Shown here piece by piece: positions 32,709-42,066 of a stretch of 44,085 nt of DNA. Each line of letters starts with the position of its first letter. The first letter of the stretch is position 1. A program made the translations under genes and the position numbers. The notes under the pieces are model-generated. The model ran no database searches, was not told the origin of the DNA, and saw only the letters and a list, made by a program, of their open reading frames with translations. This DNA is from CAZIKB01 sp964539665 (GTDB taxonomy: Bacteria > Zhuqueibacterota > Zhuqueibacteria > Oceanimicrobiales > Oceanimicrobiaceae): the NCBI GenBank assembly GCA_964539665.1, contig CAZIKB010000049.1, forward strand, positions 1 to 44,085, given 5' to 3'.

Positions 32709-33728
32709 TTAAATCAATGTCTTACGAACGCGCTGTAGTTCTTCTTCAGTATCCACTATCAGTTCATTCATTATTTCGTCAACACTCTTTTCGCTTTTGA
32801 CTAAACCTACCGACTGACCGGCCATTAGTGAGCCATAATTGACATCTCCTGTCATCACGGCAGTGCGTAATCGTCCGATCCAGAACTCTTCGACCTTATT
32901 CTGGGCTTCCGCCCGAGTGATTTCACTTTCGTTAATCTGTTTGATCAGTTTCAACTGCAGTTTTCCAAAATCATCAGTCCCATGGTTTCTGAGCGCCCTG
33001 ACAGCAACAACTGGCAGCCGACTATCAATTTGGGGAGTTGAAATCGCGTCCCGAGCTTTCGCCTTAATAAATGCTTCTTTGAACGCTGGGTGTGCGCAGC
33101 TTTCCTTCGCTATTGCGAAAAGAGTACCAAATTGTACACCTGCAGCGCCCATAAGCAGCAAATGTGCACACATTTTTCCGGTTGCAATTCCACCACCGAC
33201 AAAGATCGGCACTTCGGGCACTTCAAACAAAACCTGCTGCAGCAGAATTGTAAGCGTCACATGACCGACATGACCTCCCGCTTCCATTCCTTCTAAAATC
33301 AAGGCGTCAGCGCCGTTATCTAACATTCGATCAGCTATTGATTTAGTCGAAGCAAAACAAAGAACTTTTGTGCCAGTTTCCTTCACCATTTGAATTTCTG
33401 AGCGACGAGGAAAACTTCCTGCAAAAACAACAAATGGTAGTTCCAGTTTCTGAACGAGCTTTAACTGGTCTCGATAAACAGGTGCGATTGTTATGACATT
33501 TAATCCGAATGGTTTATCAGTATGTCGTCTGGTTTCCCGAATTTGCTCCTCAATAATATCACAGGGAGTATTGCCGCCGGCGAGACTTGCAAATCCACCA
33601 GCATTGCAGATCGTAGCCACAAGTCTCGGGTCACTTACCCAAGTCATTGCGCCACAAATAAATGGGTACCTTATTCCTAAAAAATTACAACCACGTTCAG
33701 AATGACGATCTAAAAGCTTTGTTTGCAT
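32709..33728 (-). CDS. nitronate monooxygenase / FabK-like flavoprotein
   Basis: The protein is an FMN TIM-barrel of normal length: FICGAMTWVSDPRLVATICN, GGFASLAGG, ALILEGMEAGGHVG with the catalytic-region HVG, and IFVGGGIATG with AAGVQFGTLFA for the FMN phosphate. It either oxidises nitronates or acts as an enoyl-ACP reductase (FabK type). ATG 33728 is preferred over TTG 33734 as AAAGGAAC lies 9 bases before it. It is related to the 30008 protein but shorter and not adjacent on the same strand. It is probably not in an operon. Confidence 0.87.
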   Translation of the reverse strand: MQTKLLDRHSERGCNFLGIRYPFICGAMTWVSDPRLVATICNAGGFASLAGGNTPCDIIEEQIRETRRHTDKPFGLNVITIAPVYRDQLKLVQKLELPFVVFAGSFPRRSEIQMVKETGTKVLCFASTKSIADRMLDNGADALILEGMEAGGHVGHVTLTILLQQVLFEVPEVPIFVGGGIATGKMCAHLLLMGAAGVQFGTLFAIAKESCAHPAFKEAFIKAKARDAISTPQIDSRLPVVAVRALRNHGTDDFGKLQLKLIKQINESEITRAEAQNKVEEFWIGRLRTAVMTGDVNYGSLMAGQSVGLVKSEKSVDEIMNELIVDTEEELQRVRKTLI

Positions 33729-33816
33729 TATCAATAGTTCCTTTTATAGTATTATTTCTAAACATTTGCACTTTTTTGCAAAAAATTCAAAATACAAATT
33801 TCAAACAAATCACAAA

Positions 33817-34770
33817 TCAATCCAGCAGTCTTTTTTCTCCAACAAGTTTCTGGATTTCACCAATTCTTTGAGTTACCTCCAAAACGCCAAGATAGGTTCC
33901 TTCTTCATTACGCACAGGATAGTAGCGAATAAGTATTTTATCGCCGCCAAAATCTATCCAGAACTCAGCTTCATCCCTGGACCCGTCTTTGAATGCATCA
34001 ACAATTTGTTGCACCCTGTGTACGCTTTTCTCAGGATGACATTTCTCAACTTTTCTGCCAACCACCGAGCGGCTTCGGACAAAGATCTTCTCTTTATCCA
34101 GGCGGTTAAAATAAGCAACAGTATCTTTGTCATCTACAAAAGTAACCTCAATGGGCAATGCTTCCATAATTGCATCTATTTGATCCAGAGAAAGATTATG
34201 AATTAGGCTCTGTCTTGCTCTTTCTCCCTTCTCAACCTCTTCAAGCATTTGTGCGAACTGTTGAGCAAAAGCATTCCCGTAGTTTGCGACGTTTATTTTT
34301 TCAATTTCTTCAACTAAAAACTGGTTGTCTTCCCCGGTGAAAACCTGCCGCCCCATATTGTAGAGAATGTCGTTTTCCTTCCAGATATGATTTGCCCGAA
34401 TTTCAAGATACTCTAAACCCTTCTGTTTAAACTCATCTCGAGCTTCGGCAGAATCATTTACCAATCCTGGAACTACATCAAACATGTGCTGCAACAGCTC
34501 TCTTTCCGCCTCATGCTCGAACAGCATTACTCGGATGGGTCCGTCCTCCGGAATACCCCTTTTGAGCATAAGAGGGAAAAGCACCTCTTCCTCCTTCTGG
34601 TTGTGAATGCGGTCACCAAACACAAGAAGGAAGTCGATTGCCCGCTGCATTGCAAAAGCATCATAGTTCCTGTCGGGCAGATTCTCGAGCTCCCGTTTTA
34701 AAACATCCATGGCGCGCTCGATCATTTCATGTTCGCTGACAAGTATAGTATCCCATTTTTTTATTTCCAT
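33817..34770 (-). CDS. hemerythrin-like and PAS domain protein
   Basis: The 317-residue protein has an N-terminal hemerythrin-like four-helix domain: H14 in SEHEMIERA, H56 and E60-61 in RIHNQKEEEVLFPLM, H86 in LFEHEAERE, and H128/E132 in RANHIWKENDILYNMG. This is followed by a C-terminal PAS domain (DQIDAIMEALPIEVTFVDDK to YLGVLEVTQRIGEIQKLVGE), as in the DUF438/PAS_10 family. It probably senses or stores oxygen, nitric oxide or iron in the cytoplasm. There is no output domain, so it likely signals through a partner. Gene is monocistronic, with a hairpin at 34881-34915 upstream. Confidence 0.85.
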   Translation of the reverse strand: MEIKKWDTILVSEHEMIERAMDVLKRELENLPDRNYDAFAMQRAIDFLLVFGDRIHNQKEEEVLFPLMLKRGIPEDGPIRVMLFEHEAERELLQHMFDVVPGLVNDSAEARDEFKQKGLEYLEIRANHIWKENDILYNMGRQVFTGEDNQFLVEEIEKINVANYGNAFAQQFAQMLEEVEKGERARQSLIHNLSLDQIDAIMEALPIEVTFVDDKDTVAYFNRLDKEKIFVRSRSVVGRKVEKCHPEKSVHRVQQIVDAFKDGSRDEAEFWIDFGGDKILIRYYPVRNEEGTYLGVLEVTQRIGEIQKLVGEKRLLD

Positions 34771-34880
34771 CGCGTTTACTCTCCAATCATAAATAATTCG
34801 GCTTTCATTGTTAACACGTTAATTTGTTTCAATTTAAAATATTTCTCAGCAAAGGTTTCGGTTAGAGTAAAGAATCCCAC

Positions 34881-34915
34881 CCACTCGTACCCGGGTTTGA
34901 CCTGGATACGAGTGG
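34881..34915. terminator. bidirectional terminator-like hairpin
   Basis: CCACTCGTA and TACGAGTGG form a 9 bp stem, extended inside by CC-GG. It lies between the stop of the metal-binding lipoprotein gene (34971) and the start of the hemerythrin gene. T-content after the stem is modest. Confidence 0.45.
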
Positions 34916-34970
34916 TTATAAAGAAACATTCAGTTATTATAGAGTTTACTACAGAATAATATTGGCTATA

Positions 34971-35312
34971 TTAACGATCCGTAGATTCCTTGCAGCACAT
35001 TGATAGTGAAGCATAAGCTTCAGGATTGCGCGTTTTGTCGTTAGCGTTGTAACCAGCATCAGTTATAGTTTTCTCAAGGCTTTGCAAATTAGTGGTTTTA
35101 TCATTGTAAACCACAAGCGTCATTTTTTTCTCCAGGTCTACTTTTGCACTTTTTACACCCTCAACTTTAGTAAGCGCTCCCTCAATCTTGTCTACACACA
35201 TTCCGCATTGAATGGTAGGAACTGCAATTTCTGCTTTGGCTTCACTTGCAATTTGGTTACATGAAAATGCACCAATACCAGTGATCAGAGCGAGAATTAT
35301 TATTTTCTTCAT
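34971..35312 (-). CDS. heavy-metal-associated (HMA) domain lipoprotein
   Basis: Start ATG 35312 is set by GGAGACGATT before it. The 113-residue product begins MKKIIILALITGIGAFSCNQ, a lipoprotein signal peptide with a lipobox (GAFS-C). It is followed by an HMA ferredoxin-like domain with IQCGMCVDKIE (CxxC metal site) and VEGVKSAKVDLEKKMTLVVY. The C-terminus ends SLSMCCKESTDR, a second Cys pair. It should bind copper or another soft metal in the periplasm, as in mercury or copper handling systems, though no transporter gene is next to it. Single gene. Confidence 0.85.
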   Translation of the reverse strand: MKKIIILALITGIGAFSCNQIASEAKAEIAVPTIQCGMCVDKIEGALTKVEGVKSAKVDLEKKMTLVVYNDKTTNLQSLEKTITDAGYNANDKTRNPEAYASLSMCCKESTDR

Positions 35313-35875
35313 AATCGTCTCCATATTTAAATTAATTACAAACAATCCATTTTAATAATGATAAATTAAAAAAATTGTCTTAACATGCAATAAAAATGAT
35401 ACTAATTGCCATCATTTTATCACAAATCACTAAAAGGTAGTTCAATGATTAAAAATGTGTTAAATATCCAGGGAGTGGTACTGAAAATATTCAAAGAAAT
35501 AAAGATTGACTAATTCTATAAAATCATTGGAGAGAATTTATTTCAATTTCAATAGAAACCGACTTTCTTCGAGAAAGTCGGTTTCTGGATGTCTACTTCA
35601 TCAAAGTCAATTTTTGTGTAGCCACTTCACCCTACCAATCCACCCTTCCGAAGGTTTAATGAACTACCTCGGAGCAAGCTTCGGGGAATTATACCCGAAG
35701 AAATTAAAAATAGATATACAACGTAAGTAATAATGTTGCGGAATTGAGAATAATAAAAATATCAATTATCGCCTAAATTCCTTTACTTTTTGTAACAAGA
35801 TTTTATCTTATCTTATAAATTTAAAATTCCTGAAAATTGAACAGTCTGTACATATTTAAAATATAGTGAAGCAAA
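35313..35875. other. gene-free stretch with hairpins
   Basis: An inverted pair AAAATGAT/ATCATTTT (about 35394-35419) lies upstream of the HMA lipoprotein and could be an operator for it. A separate perfect hairpin is at 35554-35586. The stretch from 35600 should carry the promoter of the glutamine synthetase-like gene. No convincing gene was found. Confidence 0.45.
35554..35586. other. perfect 15 bp hairpin
   Basis: AGAAACCGACTTTCT and AGAAAGTCGGTTTCT are perfect complements with a 3-base TCG loop. No T-run follows on either strand. It resembles the A-G-rich hairpins at 923, 970 and 25846, suggesting a terminator or repeat family. Confidence 0.6.
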
Positions 35876-37417
35876 ATGAACCAAAATTACGCTTTAATGA
35901 ATCCAATCTCGAAACTAATTGATAAACCGAGAGAAGATTGCACCCGCACCGATTTAATCAAAGTCATTGAAAAAAAACAAATTGAGAGAATCACCTTCCA
36001 CTACACCGCGCTTGATGGCAAATACAAGGAGTTAAAACTACCGATTTCAAATCGAAATCAGGCTGAACGTATTCTTGCAGATGGCGAACGCGTGGATGGA
36101 TCTTCGTTGTTTAAGGGATTAGTGGATACTTCGCTTTCGGATTTGTATGTTGTGCCAGTTTATAAATCAGCCTTTTTGAATCCATTCGATGAAGGCAGTC
36201 TCGATTTTACCTGCCGCTATCTCACCCATGATGGCGAGTTAGCTCCTTTTGCACTGGATAATATCCTGCACCGGGCTTACGGGCTGCTGCATAAAAACAC
36301 TGGTTTTGAATTTTACGCTCTCGGGGAATTGGAGTTTTTCTTACTCAGCGAAGCCAGCAGCCATATTTTTAACGCTTCAAAACAAAAAGGCTATCATGCG
36401 GCTTCGCCTTTTGTGAAAAGCGGCCAAATTTTAAATGAAATGGTACGGCAAATATCACTCATTACAGGCGCCATAAAATACACCCACAGCGAAGTGGGAT
36501 ATGTGGACAGTGTTCGCAGCAATTTAGAAGAGCTAAAAGGCAAGCGTGCCGAGCAAATGGAAATAGAATTTCAGCCGACACCAATAATTGATACCGGAGA
36601 CTATTTGGTTCTGGCGCGCTGGTTGATTCGGAATGTGGCATACAAATATGGTTGCGTGGCGACCTTTGCACCCAAGCTTGAAGAAGGTATTGCTGGCAAC
36701 GGTTTTCATGTGCACATGGAATTGCGAAAGAATGGCCAGAATATTATGACTGAAAAATCAGGAAAATTATCCAGGCAAGCGAAACAGGTTATTGGTGGTT
36801 TGTGCCAATATGCCGATTCATTAACCGCTTTCGGCAACACCGAATCCGCGGCTTATTTGCGTCTGGTACCCAATCAAGAAGCGCCTACACGCATTTGCTG
36901 GAGCGATTTGAATCGCAGCTCCATGATTCGAGTGCCGTTAGGATGGTCAAATACGGCTGATCTGGCCAGGACTTTAAATCCGCAGCAAAAAGAACCACTT
37001 CAAGAACCAGCCAGCCGTCAGACAGTTGAATTACGCAGTCCGGAGGATGGCAGCGCGATTGTGCATCTGTTACTGGCTGGAATCGCCATGGCAACAGAAT
37101 GGGGATTATCAAATAACGAATCAATCCAAACAGCCAAAGATCATTCTGTCACAGGTAACATTTTTCAAAATGAGGAATTGTTGAACAAACTGCCCAGGTT
37201 GCCGCACAGTTGTGTCGAGTCCGCGAAAATTTTACTTCAAAAACGGCATTTGTATGAACGCGAAAGCATTTTCCCGCCGAGCATCATAGAATATCTTGCC
37301 AAATTGCTGCTGGCAGAGAATGATGAACAGATGAACCAGACATTGGCGGACATGCCTGCCGATGACCGATTGCATGAAACGCGTAAGATAATGCATAAAA
37401 ATATTCATCGGCACTAA
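35876..37417 (+). CDS. glutamine synthetase-like protein
   Basis: The 513-residue protein has the glutamine synthetase fold: beta-grasp N-terminal domain (IERITFHYTALDGKYKELKL), GSSLFKGL, metal ligands ELEFFLLSE, TGAIKYTHSEVGYVDSV, the ammonia and metal site GNGFHVHMELRKNG, and NRSSMIRVPLG with ELRSPEDGSAIVHLLLAG. It is GSI-like but the EFGxGQ-type segment reads as EMEIEFQPTP. It may be a glutamine synthetase or a gamma-glutamyl ligase relative. Gene order with an amino-acid dehydrogenase 114 bp downstream suggests joint ammonia assimilation or amino-acid breakdown. Confidence 0.85.
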   Translation: MNQNYALMNPISKLIDKPREDCTRTDLIKVIEKKQIERITFHYTALDGKYKELKLPISNRNQAERILADGERVDGSSLFKGLVDTSLSDLYVVPVYKSAFLNPFDEGSLDFTCRYLTHDGELAPFALDNILHRAYGLLHKNTGFEFYALGELEFFLLSEASSHIFNASKQKGYHAASPFVKSGQILNEMVRQISLITGAIKYTHSEVGYVDSVRSNLEELKGKRAEQMEIEFQPTPIIDTGDYLVLARWLIRNVAYKYGCVATFAPKLEEGIAGNGFHVHMELRKNGQNIMTEKSGKLSRQAKQVIGGLCQYADSLTAFGNTESAAYLRLVPNQEAPTRICWSDLNRSSMIRVPLGWSNTADLARTLNPQQKEPLQEPASRQTVELRSPEDGSAIVHLLLAGIAMATEWGLSNNESIQTAKDHSVTGNIFQNEELLNKLPRLPHSCVESAKILLQKRHLYERESIFPPSIIEYLAKLLLAENDEQMNQTLADMPADDRLHETRKIMHKNIHRH

Positions 37418-37531
37418 TGAGTGTATTTGAATCGCTTTATAATGATTGGGAATTGAGGATGAAACCAACAACTCATTCTGATTAAGAAGTCACTTCAAAA
37501 TATTATTAACAAAACCAAGGGCCGGACTATA

Positions 37532-38854
37532 ATGAGCAACTCAGAAAAGCTAATCAATTTTCACCCGCAGGAATTTGTGCAATTTCTCAAAAAACATAAG
37601 ATTAAAAGATTTTATTTTATCTATGATGACAAAAACAACAAAGTATTCGCATCTCACCCACAACTCCAACCCATTGCTGATTTTATTCAGGAAGACCAGC
37701 GTGATTTTATGCAGCATGAAGGATTATTCTTTCAAATCAGCCAGAAGCATGACACTTTACAGGGAGCATTTGTGCACAGGACGATTCGGGGAGCAGGCGC
37801 AGGTGGCGTACGGTACTGGCAGTACGATACCATGGAAAACTACCTGAGGGACGGATTGCGGCTCGCAAAGGGCATGACCCGTAAAAATGCTCTGGCAGGA
37901 CTCTGGTGGGGCGGCGGTAAAGGCGTCATGGCGCACAATCCGGCCATCGACAAGAACGATCCAAGTGTGCGATCCTCTGTCTACCAGGAATATGGCGATC
38001 TAGTAACATCTATTCGCGGCTGTTATGTCACCGCCGAAGATGTTGGCACAAATGTCGAAGATATGGCCAATGTTTTCTCCAGGACCAGATTCACCAGCTG
38101 TATCCCTCCTACCCTTGGTGGCAGCGGCAATCCCTCCATTCCCACGGCCCGGGGTGTAATTTGTGGTATGGAGGCAGCCCTGAAGTTTGCCAGTAATGAT
38201 TCATTGCAAAATAAAACTATTGCCGTACAAGGTATGGGTAACGTCGGAGGTCCGCTAATTCGTTTTCTGTTCGAGAAAAATGTAATAAAGGTGATTGCCA
38301 GCGACATTAGTCCTGAGCGCATGCAACGTCTTAAAAATGAATTAGCAGATAAAAATTTAGAAGTCAGAGTAGTGGAACCCGGAGACAACTCTATAATTGA
38401 AGCGGAGTGCGATATTGTATCTCCGTGCGCAACTGGCGCGGTACTTAATCCGGCAACAATTCCCCGGCTCAAAGCCAAAATTGTCTGCGGCGCCGCAAAC
38501 AATCAACTTGAGGATGCATTAAGGGATGATCACTTATTGCACGAAAAAGGCGTCATTTACATTCCCGACTTTCTCACCAACCGCATGGGTATCGTGAATT
38601 GTGCAAATGAACAGTACGGTTATGTGAACGACGATCCATTCATTGAAAGACACCTCTCAAGCGATTGGGAACACTCTATTTTTCAGACAAGCTTGAAAGT
38701 TCTGCGGGGATCACTGTACACGGGTGATCCGCCGGCCAAAACAGCCATGCAACAAGCAGATATTTCTTCTCTGCAACCTCACCCCATTTTTGGACATCGC
38801 GGCAAGCTGATAATTGAGTCGTTGGTGGCAGATCGGTGGTTTGAAAAAAAATAG
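37532..38854 (+). CDS. Glu/Leu/Phe/Val dehydrogenase
   Basis: The 440-residue protein has the family's catalytic region: GAGAGGVRYWQYDT, GMTRKNALAGLWWGGGKGVM with the catalytic Lys, and VTAEDVGTNVEDM. A Rossmann domain follows (TIAVQGMGNVGGPLIRFLFE, IASDIS) with CDIVSPCATGAVLNPATIPR and CGAANNQL. It oxidatively deaminates an amino acid with NAD(P). The GGGKG motif is closer to leucine/valine dehydrogenases than to hexameric glutamate dehydrogenase, but the N-terminal 80 residues are unusual, so the substrate is uncertain. It follows the glutamine synthetase-like gene and may share its transcript. Confidence 0.85.
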   Translation: MSNSEKLINFHPQEFVQFLKKHKIKRFYFIYDDKNNKVFASHPQLQPIADFIQEDQRDFMQHEGLFFQISQKHDTLQGAFVHRTIRGAGAGGVRYWQYDTMENYLRDGLRLAKGMTRKNALAGLWWGGGKGVMAHNPAIDKNDPSVRSSVYQEYGDLVTSIRGCYVTAEDVGTNVEDMANVFSRTRFTSCIPPTLGGSGNPSIPTARGVICGMEAALKFASNDSLQNKTIAVQGMGNVGGPLIRFLFEKNVIKVIASDISPERMQRLKNELADKNLEVRVVEPGDNSIIEAECDIVSPCATGAVLNPATIPRLKAKIVCGAANNQLEDALRDDHLLHEKGVIYIPDFLTNRMGIVNCANEQYGYVNDDPFIERHLSSDWEHSIFQTSLKVLRGSLYTGDPPAKTAMQQADISSLQPHPIFGHRGKLIIESLVADRWFEKK

Positions 38855-39252
38855 TAAGTTCGCAAAGCGAATATTACGCAATCATTTTAGTTTTTTGTGT
38901 TGCAATTATTAAATACCGAAAAAATAGAAGAGTCGATCTGTACTTGGCTAGGTTTTAATTAAGTACTTTCGTTAAAGACAAATATCCGCCTCGATTTAAT
39001 CTCATTCAAAGCTTTATATAATACCATTTCATAAAACCATTATCACAATTTACACTTTCGACTTTTAACAAATTAGAAGTTGAATAAATCTACATCATTT
39101 GGGTATCATAAATGGTTTTGTTATAAAATTTGCCAATTTTCATGATTTTACTGTTGTATATTAAGATAATCCTGTTAAATTTACTTAATAATATCCCCAA
39201 TTTTTAAATATATAAATGATTGTCTTCAAAGTTAATTAAAGGAAGGATTATC
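38855..39252. other. gene-free AT-rich stretch
   Basis: No gene or strong repeat was found. It is very AT-rich and must hold the promoter of the NfeD-stomatin operon near its right end, where GGAAGGATT lies just before the start codon. Confidence 0.4.
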
Positions 39253-39711
39253 ATGGATAATTTAAGTGAATGGCTTAAACCGCAATTAATTTGGTTTATT
39301 GTAGGATTTATTTTTTTGCTTATGGAGTTTGCACTCCCGGGCTTAATTACATTATTCTTTGGAATTGGCGCCTGGATAGTCGCGATAATTTGTTTATTTT
39401 TACCTATCTCGATTAACACCCAATTATTTATTTTTATTATCGCATCCGTCTTGCTGCTGGTATCTCTGCGGAAATGGTTTCAGAAAATGTTTATGAGTCG
39501 ATTAGACGCCAATGAGGGAGAAATCGAAGAACTAGATGAATTCCTGGGACAAAAAGCCGTTGTTACCAGGGAAATTTCCCCAAATACTAAAGGCAAAATA
39601 GAATTTCGCGGCACCTACTGGAAAGCGGAAGCATACGAATCCATTCCAGAAGGCGCGCCGGTTGAGATAATTGACAAAAATAATATCACTCTAACCGTTA
39701 AATCATTATAA
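39253..39711 (+). CDS. NfeD family membrane protein
   Basis: Start ATG 39253 follows GGAAGGATT; a longer frame starts upstream at TTG. The 152-residue product has three membrane segments (LIWFIVGFIFLLMEFALPGL, TLFFGIGAWIVAIICLFLPI, LFIFIIASVLLLVSLRKWF) and a C-terminal OB-fold domain (FLGQKAVVTREISPNTKGKI to APVEIIDKNNITLTVKSL), which is the short NfeD1b form. NfeD partners with stomatin-like proteins in membrane microdomains, and that gene follows 12 bp later. Confidence 0.9.
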   Translation: MDNLSEWLKPQLIWFIVGFIFLLMEFALPGLITLFFGIGAWIVAIICLFLPISINTQLFIFIIASVLLLVSLRKWFQKMFMSRLDANEGEIEELDEFLGQKAVVTREISPNTKGKIEFRGTYWKAEAYESIPEGAPVEIIDKNNITLTVKSL

Positions 39712-39723
39712 GGGAGGTTTATT

Positions 39724-40662
39724 ATGGAAACTGGTACTATCATTTTATTAGTCTTTATATTTTTTACATTTATTGCATTCTTTAAAACCATTAGAATTGT
39801 TCCTCAAAAAACAGCTTTTATTGTGGAACGCCTGGGCAAGTATAGCGGCACACTGGAAGCAGGTTTACACATTCTGGTACCCTTTCTTGACAAGGTGGCT
39901 TATAAGCACAATCTAAAAGAACTGGCTACGGATGTTCCCCCACAATCCTGTATCACCAGAGACAACATCGCTGTGGAAGTGGATGGCATTCTCTATTTGC
40001 AAGTTGTCGATCCTAAAAAAGCTTCTTATGGAATTAACAATTTTCAGTTTGCTTCGACACAGCTTGCCCAGACTACTATGAGAAGCGTCATTGGTAAGCT
40101 CGAACTTGACAAAACTTTTGAAGAAAGAGAAACGATAAATTCCGCAATCGTGGATGCCGTAGATAAAGCATCTGATCCCTGGGGTGTAAAAGTTACCAGA
40201 TACGAAGTTAAAAATATTGTTCCGCCACAAAGTATCAAAGATGCTATGGAAAAACAGATGCGGGCAGTTCGAGAAAAACGTGCTTTGATTGCAGAATCGG
40301 AAGGAGATAAACAAGCCAAAATTAATAGAGCAGAAGGTGACAGGCAGGAATTGATTGCGCGATCTGAAGGCGAAAAACAAAGAATGATCAACGAATCTGA
40401 AGGCCGGGCTGCGGAGATTGAAAAAGTAGCAACAGCAACCGCAATAGGTATCCGTGAAATTGCTGCAGCTATAAATGAAAAAGGCGGGCTCAATGCCGTG
40501 AATCTACGGGTTGCCGAGCATTATATAAACGAATTCGGCAACCTTGCTAAAACCTCGAATTCACTGATTATCCCTTCAAACCTTTCGGATGTATCCGGAA
40601 TGCTAGCAACTGCCATGACGATCATTAAAGACCAGGGCGATAACACAAGCGCTAAAAAATAA
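39724..40662 (+). CDS. qmcA: SPFH/stomatin-like protein
   Basis: The 312-residue protein has one N-terminal membrane anchor (TIILLVFIFFTFIAFFKTIR) and a Band 7/SPFH domain (IVPQKTAFIVERLGKYSGTL, RDNIAVEVDGILYLQVVDPK, SDPWGVKVTRYEVKNIVPPQ). A long helical coiled-coil follows with repeats of the type AEGDRQELIARSEGEKQ. It oligomerises in the membrane and is paired with NfeD in one operon. It is the stomatin/QmcA subgroup by length and motif; its precise role (protease regulation, membrane quality control) is not fixed by sequence. Confidence 0.92.
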   Translation: METGTIILLVFIFFTFIAFFKTIRIVPQKTAFIVERLGKYSGTLEAGLHILVPFLDKVAYKHNLKELATDVPPQSCITRDNIAVEVDGILYLQVVDPKKASYGINNFQFASTQLAQTTMRSVIGKLELDKTFEERETINSAIVDAVDKASDPWGVKVTRYEVKNIVPPQSIKDAMEKQMRAVREKRALIAESEGDKQAKINRAEGDRQELIARSEGEKQRMINESEGRAAEIEKVATATAIGIREIAAAINEKGGLNAVNLRVAEHYINEFGNLAKTSNSLIIPSNLSDVSGMLATAMTIIKDQGDNTSAKK

Positions 40663-40923
40663 GGATAAAATTGAAATGCTGGTTGATGCTTGATTTAGAT
40701 GAATAACAGGGTGTACAGGGTTTAGGCTGAAAAGATTGTTTTGGAAGCAGGATAAATCCTGTACACACAAACTGTTAGCCAACTAAACTTATTTCAGGGG
40801 GAATCTTTTTTGGTAAGGTGGTCTTATAAGCAGGAGCCTTCTTGCATTTCTGAACATTCTTACTTATATTATCAAATCCGGATGGTAATAGTGAAAACCC
40901 TCAACTTGTTTTAGACAACAAAT

Positions 40924-42066
40924 ATGCAAAAACTGGTTACTCAAGCGCTGCCAATTCTAAATCGATCATGGGCAAAAGTACTATTAATTTTCCTGATCTG
41001 GACTTTCCTGGCGTTGTTCTTTTTTGCTCAGGACTATTTTTTCAGTTACGCTACAGACAGGTCTTTCAACATTTGGACTAACCTAAGCCTCCAATTATCT
41101 AATTTTTACACCTGGGCAATTTTAGTTCCACTGATTATGTTCCTTGCCAAAAATTTCAGGATTGAGCGTAAAAATTGGCTGAGAAATCTAACTGTGCATC
41201 TAAGTGCCGGAATAATAATAGCATTATTTCATAGATATTTTTCAATAGTTGCATATTTATTTATTACTTCCAACGAAGTTTTAAAGGATGGATTCCCTAA
41301 GTTTCTGAATCTTAAAATAATTGGCGGCAGCTTCAACAGCTTTATTATTTACTGGCTGATTCTTGGAATATATTATAGTTTTGATTACTATCAGCAATAC
41401 CGCGAACATAGATTACTGACCGCTCAATTACAAGGCCAATTAGCCCAGACACAACTACAGTCTTTGAAAATGCAGCTTCAGCCGCATTTCTTATTCAACA
41501 CCTTGCATGCTATTTCTGCATTGATGGATGAAGATGTAAAAGCTGCACGTCGAATGCTGGCCCGATTAAGTGATCTATTGAGACAAACTCTTGATAATAT
41601 TGGCGTCCAGGAAGTTCCGTTAAAACAGGAAATTGAATTTCTTAAGAGCTATCTGGAAATTCAGCAAGCCAGGTTTCATGATCGATTGAGTGTTAAATTC
41701 GAGATAAAAGCTGACACATTGGACGCTTTAGTCCCAAACCTGATTTTGCAGCCACTGGTAGAAAATGCTATTAAACACGGAATTCTCCCTCGTGCCAAAG
41801 GCGGGTATGTTCAAATTTCTTCCCGACGAAAAGATGATTCATTGATATTAGCAGTCAGGGACAATGGTGTAGGCGTGACCAATTGCGGAATCGATAAAAT
41901 AAAAGATGGCTTTGGAATCACAAATACTCGCAAACGACTTCAATGTTTATACGGTCTCGGACACAGCCTGGATATCAAGGACAATAAAGATAGTGGTTTA
42001 GATGTTTGCCTGACTTTTCCTTTTAAAAATAGTAGCAAGGAATTAGCAGAGAATGAACAAGATTAG
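40924..42066 (+). CDS. LytS-type sensor histidine kinase
   Basis: The 380-residue protein has four N-terminal membrane helices (including LLIFLIWTFLALFFFAQDYF and SFIIYWLILGIYYSFDYYQQ) with short loops. A His-kinase (LytS/YehU type) domain follows: QLQPHFLFNTLHAISALMDE with the phospho-acceptor H188, then PNLILQPLVENAIKHGI (N-box) and VRDNGVGVT with GFGITNTRKRLQCLYG. It has no extracytoplasmic sensor domain, so it likely senses a membrane signal. It overlaps the response regulator gene by 14 bp, showing coupled translation. Confidence 0.92.
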   Translation: MQKLVTQALPILNRSWAKVLLIFLIWTFLALFFFAQDYFFSYATDRSFNIWTNLSLQLSNFYTWAILVPLIMFLAKNFRIERKNWLRNLTVHLSAGIIIALFHRYFSIVAYLFITSNEVLKDGFPKFLNLKIIGGSFNSFIIYWLILGIYYSFDYYQQYREHRLLTAQLQGQLAQTQLQSLKMQLQPHFLFNTLHAISALMDEDVKAARRMLARLSDLLRQTLDNIGVQEVPLKQEIEFLKSYLEIQQARFHDRLSVKFEIKADTLDALVPNLILQPLVENAIKHGILPRAKGGYVQISSRRKDDSLILAVRDNGVGVTNCGIDKIKDGFGITNTRKRLQCLYGLGHSLDIKDNKDSGLDVCLTFPFKNSSKELAENEQD

